Under the pieces are notes generated by a model. That model was not told where the DNA came from. It ran no database searches and worked only from the letters and a program-made list of their open reading frames with translations. The translations under genes were made by a program, and so were the position numbers. Shown here piece by piece: positions 16,159 through 23,695 of a stretch of 63,439 nt of DNA. Numbering within the stretch: position 1 is the stretch's first letter; each line of letters begins with the position of its first letter. Origin of the DNA: a virus; IMG/VR virus record IMGVR_UViG_3300036466_000234, positions 1 through 63,439 of that record; one strand, 5' to 3'.

Positions 16159-16491
16159 CTACATATACCTCTCTACAGCTTTAGCTAGCTTAGGTAACTG
16201 AATTGCTATCCAATCTATCAATTCTTCATTCCTAGCGTAGTCATTGCAAACATTCAATCCAGATTCATACATAAAAGCATGAGCAATCTCATGCCTTACA
16301 ACATGCCTATAATAAGAATTTATATCATTAAAGGCTAATGGAGAGTCGGTTTCATACAATTTGACCATTATATCTTTAGTGGTAAAATCGCAATATCCAT
16401 CACACTCTAGCAATGCCAAATCCTCTTCTTGGGTTTTATATTTTATTGTATACTCCGTACCTAACACATTCACTTTTTCTTTCTTAGCCAT
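16159..16491 (-). CDS. Small zinc metallopeptidase-like protein
   Basis: A 110-residue protein (MAKKEKVNVLGTEYTIKYK). It carries HEIAHAFMYESG, an HExxH zinc motif, followed by EELIDWIAIQLPKL, in which the second Glu can be the third ligand. This compact form is common in phages, related to ImmA/IrrE and SprT peptidases. The substrate is unknown. The start overlaps the end of the upstream gene and has AGGAGGAATAA. Confidence 0.65.
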   Translation of the reverse strand: MAKKEKVNVLGTEYTIKYKTQEEDLALLECDGYCDFTTKDIMVKLYETDSPLAFNDINSYYRHVVRHEIAHAFMYESGLNVCNDYARNEELIDWIAIQLPKLAKAVERYM

Positions 16492-17227
16492 TTATTCCTC
16501 CTAAGCAAAATTCTTTAAAGTATGGTAATGTTTCACACCAATCGCAAAATATACTCCAATCCTCAAGCTTGTGCGATTTACGCTGATTATAAATAGTTCT
16601 AAGTTGTAAATAATTAGTTGATATTCTCATAGTTTGCTCTAATCCCATAGGAGTATTAGATATTATTTTCATAAATATTTCATGCTTTGTGTATTCTTTT
16701 TTATTGTCCATCCAAACGCCCTCGCCATATTTTTCATCAAACATGCCATTATATGCAAAAGCTGAAAAATCTTGCCATTGTTCACATTGACACATCCATC
16801 CATCTGCAACTACAACCTTGTCTATATCTTTAGGAAATCCATTATAAATCTCAATCCAATGTCGCAAAATCATAATAACTTCTTCATCTACATATTTATT
16901 ACACATTTCATCAATATCCATTTTAATCAATTTGTGCATTTTAGACGTAGATGATACTATGTCTATAAAGTTATATCTTTGGAGTTGCGGTGTAAAATAA
17001 TTGGGATACTTCAAATCAAATTGTACTATAATACCCTTCAAATAATTTGAGTGTCCTGAACCTTGTGGTGTATTTCCTAACTTTATAGCTCTATTAATGT
17101 CCTTTTCTGTAATTAAATCCTCAGCGTAATCATCCCATTCACTTATTTCTTCTGCCATCATCGGATACCCACTTGATATTATACTCTCCTCTAATCCATA
17201 TACTCTAGTATTATTTATTTCTAACAT
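16484..17227 (-). CDS. Conserved phage protein, possibly ThyX-related
   Basis: A 247-residue protein. The segment GSGHSNYLKGIIVQFDL, the QLQRYNFIDIVSSTSKM stretch and the helical C-terminus (ISTNYLQLRTIYNQRKSHKL) recall flavin-dependent thymidylate synthase (ThyX) in spacing, but the ThyX signature RHR-x7-S is not intact. The position beside dUTPase would suit a dTMP-synthesis role. Treat as tentative. It is first in the operon from the promoter at 17261-17289, with TAGGAGGGGTT upstream. Confidence 0.45.
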   Translation of the reverse strand: MLEINNTRVYGLEESIISSGYPMMAEEISEWDDYAEDLITEKDINRAIKLGNTPQGSGHSNYLKGIIVQFDLKYPNYFTPQLQRYNFIDIVSSTSKMHKLIKMDIDEMCNKYVDEEVIMILRHWIEIYNGFPKDIDKVVVADGWMCQCEQWQDFSAFAYNGMFDEKYGEGVWMDNKKEYTKHEIFMKIISNTPMGLEQTMRISTNYLQLRTIYNQRKSHKLEDWSIFCDWCETLPYFKEFCLGGING

Positions 17228-17260
17228 AACCCCTCCTAAACTGTTATTTGATATGTAATA

Positions 17261-17289
17261 ATTATATCATACTTTATACTTTATGTCAA
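17261..17289 (-). promoter_or_regulatory. Sigma-70 promoter
   Basis: Full consensus TTGACA, 17-nt spacer, TATAAT with extended -10 TG, minus strand. The -35 box overlaps the TGA stop of the RuvC-like gene. Confidence 0.85.
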
Positions 17290-18035
17290 TCAATTTTATA
17301 GTATTTCTTTAAATGGCTCATTCCTATAAGTATTGCCTCAGCTTCATCTTCCACAACATCCAACCCCATCACATCTCTAACATATTCAATAGCCATGATC
17401 TTACTCTGCTCTCTGTTATGTTTGCCTTTAAAGAAGGATGATCTCCACTCATTAGGCATTGTGAGATGATATTTATACCCATCCACTATCAATCTATCAA
17501 CTATTGCACCTTGAATATTTGACAAGGCTTTATAAGACGTTACGCCTACATTGTTATGTCCCGACAGAAATATATCCTCTATGACGACTACATCCACCTT
17601 ATGTTGTTTAATACGAAACATAACCTCATTAAGCATATCATTAATTCTAATAAATTTGTCTTTATTTGACTTAGATATAACTCCCGACTCTATATAATTC
17701 ACATTATGAAAGACTGCATAACCCGTTGTACTAGTTGCCAAATCTAATGCAAATATTCCCACATTTCCACACAATTCAATCTTATTTTTATCTAGCAATG
17801 CGGTTTTAGGTTTTGACTTTGGTTTTGGTTTTCCTCTTGGTTTTGTGAATGAAAAGGTTACAGCATTATTTTTAATTTGGTTATAATCTACAACCTTAAC
17901 TTTTCCATTCACAGCAAACCTAATTCTATATTTATGTTTGGAGGATTTTATACCTAAATATTCCTCCACTACGTATATTTCTCCTGTCTTTGCCTTATGT
18001 ACGGTTTTAACAAACCCTTGATAATTAATTGCCAT
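17286..18035 (-). CDS. RuvC-like Holliday junction resolvase
   Basis: A 249-residue protein starting MAINYQGFVKTVHKA. An N-terminal 60-residue domain resembles small DNA-binding domains of phage endonucleases; a Lys/Pro linker follows (PRGKPKPKSKPK). The C-terminal RNase H-like fold shows the acidic residues of RuvC-type resolvases: FALDLATSTTGYAV (Asp), VVVIEDIFLS (Glu) and VEDEAEAILIG (acidic pair). It would cut branched DNA before packaging. GGAGTG lies six bases before the chosen start. Confidence 0.75.
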   Translation of the reverse strand: MAINYQGFVKTVHKAKTGEIYVVEEYLGIKSSKHKYRIRFAVNGKVKVVDYNQIKNNAVTFSFTKPRGKPKPKSKPKTALLDKNKIELCGNVGIFALDLATSTTGYAVFHNVNYIESGVISKSNKDKFIRINDMLNEVMFRIKQHKVDVVVIEDIFLSGHNNVGVTSYKALSNIQGAIVDRLIVDGYKYHLTMPNEWRSSFFKGKHNREQSKIMAIEYVRDVMGLDVVEDEAEAILIGMSHLKKYYKID

Positions 18036-18726
18036 CGTCAACACTCCAAACTATTGCCATCATTCTAGCATATATTTCCTTCATGCATCCAATAGCCTTA
18101 TAGTCATCTATTCTACTTCCTCTTAGGTACTTGTCAGATATGTTGAAATTCTTTATTCTATTTGAGCTAGATTTGAAATATAATAACAGGTTCCTTTCAT
18201 CTTCATCTAAAGGACACCATTCCATAAAATCATTTAAACCTCTAGCTGTCCTATACTTTCTATCGGTCTTAAATATTATAGATGAGATTTCTTTTTTATA
18301 CCAAGAACGATTGGGTCTTTTGTTGGAATCCATTGTGTGATTTATATTTAATTGATCCAACATCCTAACTCTTTCTAGGAAAAACGTAGCCAATCTCTTT
18401 TGGAAGTCTGTATAGTGCAATTCTTTCATTTTAATTAATTCATACTCTGTAAAATAACTATCAATATTTTCTATTCCAGTATTCTTTTTCTTATATACCC
18501 TATACACCCTTCTAAATCTATTCAGTATTGCAATTTTAGCACCATTCTCATTCTGTATTTTATCTAACCTCTTACAATTATCTTCTATGAAGTACACATA
18601 ACAGTCTGCTATAATGTCATCTCTGCTAATTCCTGTTTTCATATTAGACAAGTCATTTACAAATTTACTTATATAAGGTTCGTTGCATCTGTCTATTAAT
18701 AAATACCAAAATTCTTCTCTAGTCAT
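18025..18726 (-). CDS. Hypothetical protein, sigma-factor-like spacing
   Basis: A 233-residue protein (MTREEFWYLLIDRCNEPYIS). GISRDDIIADCYVYFIE and AILNRFRRVYRVYKKKN resemble sigma-70 region 2, and the C-terminal LDEDERNLLLYFKS with a following basic helix resembles region 4. Similarity is by eye and weak, so an unrelated helical protein is equally possible. The ATG follows a GGGGGAATT ribosome site and an upstream terminator. Confidence 0.4.
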   Translation of the reverse strand: MTREEFWYLLIDRCNEPYISKFVNDLSNMKTGISRDDIIADCYVYFIEDNCKRLDKIQNENGAKIAILNRFRRVYRVYKKKNTGIENIDSYFTEYELIKMKELHYTDFQKRLATFFLERVRMLDQLNINHTMDSNKRPNRSWYKKEISSIIFKTDRKYRTARGLNDFMEWCPLDEDERNLLLYFKSSSNRIKNFNISDKYLRGSRIDDYKAIGCMKEIYARMMAIVWSVDDGN

Positions 18727-18737
18727 AATTCCCCCTA

Positions 18738-18764
18738 ATAAAAAGGAGGGACTACTCCCCTCCT
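18738..18764 (-). terminator. Intrinsic terminator
   Basis: AGGAGGG pairs with TCCCTCCT on the minus strand and is followed by TTTTTATT. It starts at the stop codon of the gene at 18752-19036 and precedes the gene at 18025-18726. Confidence 0.75.
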
Positions 18765-19036
18765 AGCACTTTCTTGACTTTTAGCACATGCTCTCTTTTG
18801 TTGTTTAACTCCATCTTTCTATCTACCCATTCACTTCTAGATTTATTTATTGAATCTTCTATTTCTATAATTTTCAATTCATTCCTTCTTTGATTAGCTT
18901 CGTATAACTCTTCCTCTTTATTAATGGTTTTCAATAATTTCCCATTCATTTTATCAAAGGCTCGTTCTAACCTAATTATACTTCTAGCTAATAAATCTAA
19001 TTGCATATTCTCAATCCATAGTTTTAATCTATTCAT
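18752..19036 (-). CDS. Coiled-coil protein
   Basis: A 94-residue protein starting MNRLKLWIENMQLDL, overlapping the stop of the previous gene as ATGAATAG and preceded by GGAAGGGATTG. It is nearly all helical with heptad-like charge alternation (NKEEELYEANQRRNELK onward), suggesting a coiled-coil structural or adaptor protein. No membrane anchor, so it is not an obvious spanin. Function unknown. Confidence 0.55.
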   Translation of the reverse strand: MNRLKLWIENMQLDLLARSIIRLERAFDKMNGKLLKTINKEEELYEANQRRNELKIIEIEDSINKSRSEWVDRKMELNNKREHVLKVKKVLGGE

Positions 19037-19331
19037 ACACAATCCCTTCCACAGTATCATATATAACCTCTTGATCTGTAATATCGTACTTAGGGTCATT
19101 GTTATGCAATTCCATTATCATAACCTCTAATGCCTCTGCCATAATACTATTCATTCTATTCTTTATCATATCTATATCGTTATTACCATTGCCAAATCTA
19201 CAGACAAGCTCTCTTATGTTCCCCTCTATGCAGACTTCTAAATCTTCCATTAAATCCAAGTCCATTTCTATACCATTGTATTTTAATACGTGATGAAGTC
19301 TACCCTTCTTAACTATATCTCTTGCATCCAT
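19029..19331 (-). CDS. Hypothetical acidic protein
   Basis: A 100-residue acidic, mainly helical protein (MDARDIVKKGRLHHVLKYNG). It sits between nrdJ exon 2 and the coiled-coil gene, with short overlaps on its 3' side, so it is probably in the nrdJ operon. No motif recognised. Confidence 0.55.
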   Translation of the reverse strand: MDARDIVKKGRLHHVLKYNGIEMDLDLMEDLEVCIEGNIRELVCRFGNGNNDIDMIKNRMNSIMAEALEVMIMELHNNDPKYDITDQEVIYDTVEGIVYE

Positions 19332-19388
19332 ATACTCTCCTTAATTTAATTTTATTGTGGTGGGAATTGCACCCACCTATGTTCTCAA

Positions 19389-20319
19389 CTATTCGCACCT
19401 CGAAAAACCACATTGGCACGACCAACATCCACCTTGAGGCATTAGCTCTGCACCACACTCTGGACAAGTAGTTTTGGATATTGGTACAGCAATTTTATCC
19501 AAATTGTTTTCAGCATCTACATTTTTTACTATAATAGTATTATCTGAATTATTTTTTAATTCATCTTCTGTTTTTATAATCTCCTTAACCATAGCAGATG
19601 GACAATTTCTACCTTCTGAAACTTGAACACCTCTAAGTCTAGCTCCGTAATAACTGGCACAAGTATCAATGCCATCAATAGTTTTTTGCACTTCTCTTAT
19701 ATCCCCACCAACTCTAAGTATCTGAGAAATCAATATAAGTTGAGATGTAATATTTTTTTGACACCCACCATTCATTTTAGCTATATTATAAACGTCTACT
19801 ATTTTATTCTCGGAAGGTGAAAATCCTATAAATAAATGCGTAGTTCCACATCCATGTGTTATTTTTCTTTTCACATAAAATGTATCGCTTGGTATTTCAG
19901 ACATCATAACTTTAGACGTTTTTTCTTTTTTATCGGAATCTCCAAATAATATTTGTGATCTATTACATCCATCTCTAAATATTGTAATTCCTTTTAGTCC
20001 TTTTTCCCACGCATATAGATATAATTGCTCGACCTCTTCTTGCCTTATTTCATTTTTTAAATTGACGGTTGATGAGATGGCTGTGTCTGTATGTTTTTGA
20101 ATAATAGATTGTATATCAACCCTATCTTTCCAGTCTATATCCATAGCTGTTATGAAATACGGTGGTAATTTGTCTGTTTTATTAATCTCCATATACTCTT
20201 TTGCCGACTCTATAAATACTTTATATTCTACTTCTTTATCTTTATGTAGAGATTCAGTTTTTCTATTATATGAAATCATAAATGCAGGCTCTATCCCATT
20301 TGTAACATTTAATAAAGTT
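19389..20319 (-). CDS. nrdJ: Class II ribonucleotide reductase, exon 2
   Basis: The 3' exon of a B12-dependent (class II) ribonucleotide reductase. It begins in the middle of the conserved loop (TLLNVTNGIEPAF) and ends with the Cys-rich zinc tail of NrdJ (CPECG, then CWSCQCGFSRCE), which re-reduces the active site. Joining 22631-21313 to 20319-19389 gives one frame of about 749 residues, the usual NrdJ length. The enzyme makes dNTPs from NDPs or NTPs without oxygen dependence, which suits an anaerobic host. Confidence 0.85.
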
Positions 20320-21312
20320 CCGATTGCATATGTTCACCTAGACTCGCAACTTTCTAAGCAGTTCTCTTATGAACTTCTATATGTTTCCATATAGTTCAGA
20401 CTATATCTTCTAAGACTTGCGTTTCCCTTTAATTAAAAGTTAATTAAACCCATAAGCTTGGCGGTACTTCTCGCGTGTGCGAACCTTAGTCGTTGAAATA
20501 CATATCTAATCTTTTGTTTCTCAATTCTTCTATCCACTGTTCAGCTTCTTTATATACAGTAAAAGTTTTACTATATTGTACTCCTTTGATGCTAATGCAT
20601 GCTCTGATTTTTCCACTTTTAGTATCATATATATTTTTTGACTTTTTAACATGTTCTTTATTCACAGCTTGCATTAAATCAGTCGCCCATCTTACATTAT
20701 TAATACAGTAATTGCCATTATTATCTATTCTATCCAAACTGTACTTTCCAACTGGCTTTGGATTTTCATCATACCAAGCACAAGCTTCTTCTAAAGTCCA
20801 TTCACATTTTATTCCTCTTCCGCCATATCTTTTATAATTTGAATCGGTATCGTTATTACACCTTTTATATCCACCGAGCCAAGTTACATACATTGGATGA
20901 TTAGTTAAATTATGTTTTGATAATAATGTCTTATTTCTATATACCAACATTTCCGATATATTGCAACCGCAAGATTTAGTATGACCAGTTTTTAATTTAT
21001 TTTGATCTACTATTGTTTCTTTTCCACATTCACAAGAGCATACAACATAATATCTTTTTCTTTTTATTTCATATTTAAATCCAATAACAGTGAGTTTTCC
21101 AAATTTTTTACCGATTAGTTTTTCTCTTTTTAGTTTAGCACTTTCAGAACTCATTATAATTCCTCCAAGTGGCTACACTATTTAGATATGCATCTGCTGA
21201 TTGCCCAATTCTATATATTTTAAAACATTCACGCTTACCATTTCTAGTTACGTTGTAGTTATATAGACTCTAAGGGTATTCCAGCAATTAACAAGTTTTA
21301 TAGTGAGCCAAT
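20320..21312 (-). mobile_element. Group I intron in nrdJ (993 nt)
   Basis: The nrdJ frame is broken by 993 nt holding an HNH endonuclease gene. The deduced junction fits group I rules: exon 1 ends in T (...AAT AT), the intron ends in G (...CAATCGG), and splicing restores SGLN-I-TLLNVTNGIEP with the normal spacing of this conserved loop. The 3' part of the intron carries AGATATAGTCTGAAC, like the conserved P7 region. Exact P1-P9 folding was not computed. Confidence 0.8.
20486..21154 (-). CDS. HNH homing endonuclease (intron-encoded)
   Basis: A 222-residue protein inside the nrdJ intron with a TTGGAGGAATTATA ribosome site. The N-terminal Cys-rich DNA-binding part (CSCECGKE, then KSCGCN) is followed by HPMYVTWLGGYKRC and YKRYGGRGIKCEWT and the HNH core YSLDRIDNNGNYCINNVRWAT, typical of phage homing HNH enzymes. 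The C-terminal end resembles an AP2-type strand set. It would cut intron-less nrdJ alleles and spread the intron. Confidence 0.88.
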   Translation of the reverse strand: MSSESAKLKREKLIGKKFGKLTVIGFKYEIKRKRYYVVCSCECGKETIVDQNKLKTGHTKSCGCNISEMLVYRNKTLLSKHNLTNHPMYVTWLGGYKRCNNDTDSNYKRYGGRGIKCEWTLEEACAWYDENPKPVGKYSLDRIDNNGNYCINNVRWATDLMQAVNKEHVKKSKNIYDTKSGKIRACISIKGVQYSKTFTVYKEAEQWIEELRNKRLDMYFND

Positions 21313-22631
21313 ATATTTAACCCACTTGGAGCAACCGATAGTAATGAGCAATTTCTAAGCCCATTTACTTTCAAAATCTCTATTTCATTTTCATCAAAAT
21401 GATATTTAATTATATCAGAATCTAATACCTCACTCCTATATTTTGGGAAAGACCCATATTCTTTAGCTAATTCGTTACTAGAGAAAATCGCTTCTCTAAA
21501 CATAATATCCATAATTTCCCCTGTTATAGATTTAGATTCTATGCTACCATACTTTATACCTAATTTGAAAAACATATCCCCTAACCCCATAATGCCCAAT
21601 CCAGTATTTCTATAATTCATGGCTACATCTCTTTGTTCTTGTAGGGCGTGCAAGTTCATGCCATCCGTTATTACACTATCTAAACCTCTTATTGCAATCC
21701 TAACAGACTTTTTAAACTCTTCATAATTGAATTTTGCATCACTTGTGAATGGTTTATCTATAAACACAGATAAATTAATTGAGCCTAAATTGCAAGCTCC
21801 ATCTTTAGGTAATGGCTGTTCCCCGCATGGGTTCCCTGTAATTATTTCATATTCGTCTATATATTGCATAAGATTATAATTTCTAAATCTTTCAATATAT
21901 ATAATCCCTGGTTCAGCGTTATCCCACGCCATATACATCATTTTCTTATAAATAGCTATTGGGTCTACTGTATAATTAATCACTTCGCCATTTTCACATA
22001 CAAATTCATTATGTATGGTTGTATATCCTTCTCCATTATAATATTTTTTTATGCTATTCATAAATCTATCATCCACTTCAACTGACAAATTAGCTTTATT
22101 TATTTTGTTTGAATCGGACTTAACATTGATAAATTCTTCAATTTCTTTATGCCACACATCTAGCGATAACATCAAAGCTCCCTTTCTTGAGCCACCTTGA
22201 GATATAGAGGAAGTCACTTGATTAAATACTTCCATAAAAGGTATTATTCCATCAGATGTAAACCCATGTTTGCCAACAGGAGAGCCTTTAGGTCTAACCT
22301 TAGACATTGATATACCTTGTCCACCTTCTGACTTATACGTTAACGCAATTCTTTTAGACAGCTCTAGCATCCCCTCTACTGAATCTGGTGCATATCCACT
22401 ACTATAGCAATTAGAAAATGATGAATTATTCCCAGTTCCTCTATTGCTAAGAGTTCTACCGCCAAATAAAAACTTCTTTTCCTCTATCAACCTACTAACT
22501 TCTTTATCTCCGCCAGACACTCTTTCTAACCACTCATTAAAACTCTCACCATTAAACCTATATTTATTATTCCAAATATCATAACTTAATTGATTTCCAT
22601 TCAACCAATCCATTGCTTTTTGTTCTACCAT
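21313..22631 (-). CDS. nrdJ: Class II ribonucleotide reductase, exon 1
   Basis: The 5' exon (about 440 residues) of the B12-dependent reductase. Visible elements: SFSNCYSSGYAPDS near the specificity site, GGSRKGALMLSLDVWH, and the active-site segment NPCGEQPLPKDGACNLGSINL with thiyl-radical and redox Cys. It then runs into NCSLLSVAPSG, where the intron interrupts. Reading on into the intron adds only about eight residues before a stop, so splicing is required. ATG at 22631 follows AAGGAGGAATTG; promoter at 22665-22693. Confidence 0.9.
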
Positions 22632-22664
22632 CAATTCCTCCTTAGCTGTTATTTAATATAGCTT

Positions 22665-22693
22665 ATTATAACATATTACATTAATTTTGTCAA
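22665..22693 (-). promoter_or_regulatory. Sigma-70 promoter for nrdJ
   Basis: Full consensus TTGACA, 17-nt spacer, TATAAT with extended -10 TG, minus strand, overlapping the last codons of the primase gene. Confidence 0.85.
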
Positions 22694-23686
22694 ACACTTT
22701 TTAAGTAATTCATTAAACACATTCTCACCTAAATCTACAGGCGAACACTTACTGCCTTTCTTCAAATATTCATTCTTCTTGTCATATAACATATAAACAT
22801 CCACACTTGGCAACCACTCTTTAATTTTAGATGCTGTATTGACATAATGCAGATATTCAACACCTTCATCAAAAGCTAATACAATCTTCTTCACACCACA
22901 ACCCTTTAATAACATGAGTTGTTCTTTTTTCATAGCAGAACATCCTAATGACACTGCATTTCTAACATTAAAACTAGCACATTGCATTGTGGATTTCTCT
23001 GCCTCAAACACAAATACTATCCCATCGTGCCTTATATTGAATTGATTTTCATATAATCCAAATAGGAAATTACCTTTGCTAAATTGTAATAAACTAATAT
23101 ACTTATATTTATAGTCATCACTAAAATCATAATTCGATCTAGCGTTGCAACCTACTACATTTCCCTCTAAGTCTTTCCACAATATGACAATCCTATCTGT
23201 ATTTTTATCATATCTAATATCAAATTCATGTTGGGTAAATATATTGATTCCCTCTTGCCTAAATGTTGTAGATATGATAGGCGTGAATCTTTCTATCTCC
23301 CTCTGCGTATATATTTTCTCTCCACGCAATTCATCTATGTGACCAAATAATCCATTGAATATCTCAGATTGCTTTTTTACATCAATTTTAGTCATGCTAC
23401 ACATTTCATCTGATATTCCTAAATAACACCTTAACTCAGACAAGACTTCTTTGAAAGATAGCCCTGTCTTGAGCATTATGGCTGTAATTATATCACCCGA
23501 ATCACCTGTAGACCACCTGTTGAAGTGTAGCGTCTCTGTGTTGAGTTTACAACTGCCTGTGGATTCATCATCGAAAGCAAACGACAGATATTCACTTCCA
23601 GAGAAATTGCAGAATCCATATTTTTCTAGTAATTCTATTATCAATTCTTTATTATTGCTCAATTTCATCTTAACAATATCTGCCAT
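22676..23686 (-). CDS. DNA primase (DnaG/TOPRIM type)
   Basis: A 336-residue primase. N-terminal residues (about 10-90) form a degraded zinc-binding-like region (YGFCNFSGSEY). The TOPRIM domain is seen in VFVFEAEKSTMQC (catalytic Glu), VSLGCSAM and KKIVLAFDEGVEY (Asp). It lies ten bases downstream of the helicase gene, so primase and helicase are co-produced, as expected for a primosome. No obvious helicase-binding domain beyond the TOPRIM part. Confidence 0.82.
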   Translation of the reverse strand: MADIVKMKLSNNKELIIELLEKYGFCNFSGSEYLSFAFDDESTGSCKLNTETLHFNRWSTGDSGDIITAIMLKTGLSFKEVLSELRCYLGISDEMCSMTKIDVKKQSEIFNGLFGHIDELRGEKIYTQREIERFTPIISTTFRQEGINIFTQHEFDIRYDKNTDRIVILWKDLEGNVVGCNARSNYDFSDDYKYKYISLLQFSKGNFLFGLYENQFNIRHDGIVFVFEAEKSTMQCASFNVRNAVSLGCSAMKKEQLMLLKGCGVKKIVLAFDEGVEYLHYVNTASKIKEWLPSVDVYMLYDKKNEYLKKGSKCSPVDLGENVFNELLKKCLTKLM

Positions 23687-23695
23687 TTACCCTCC

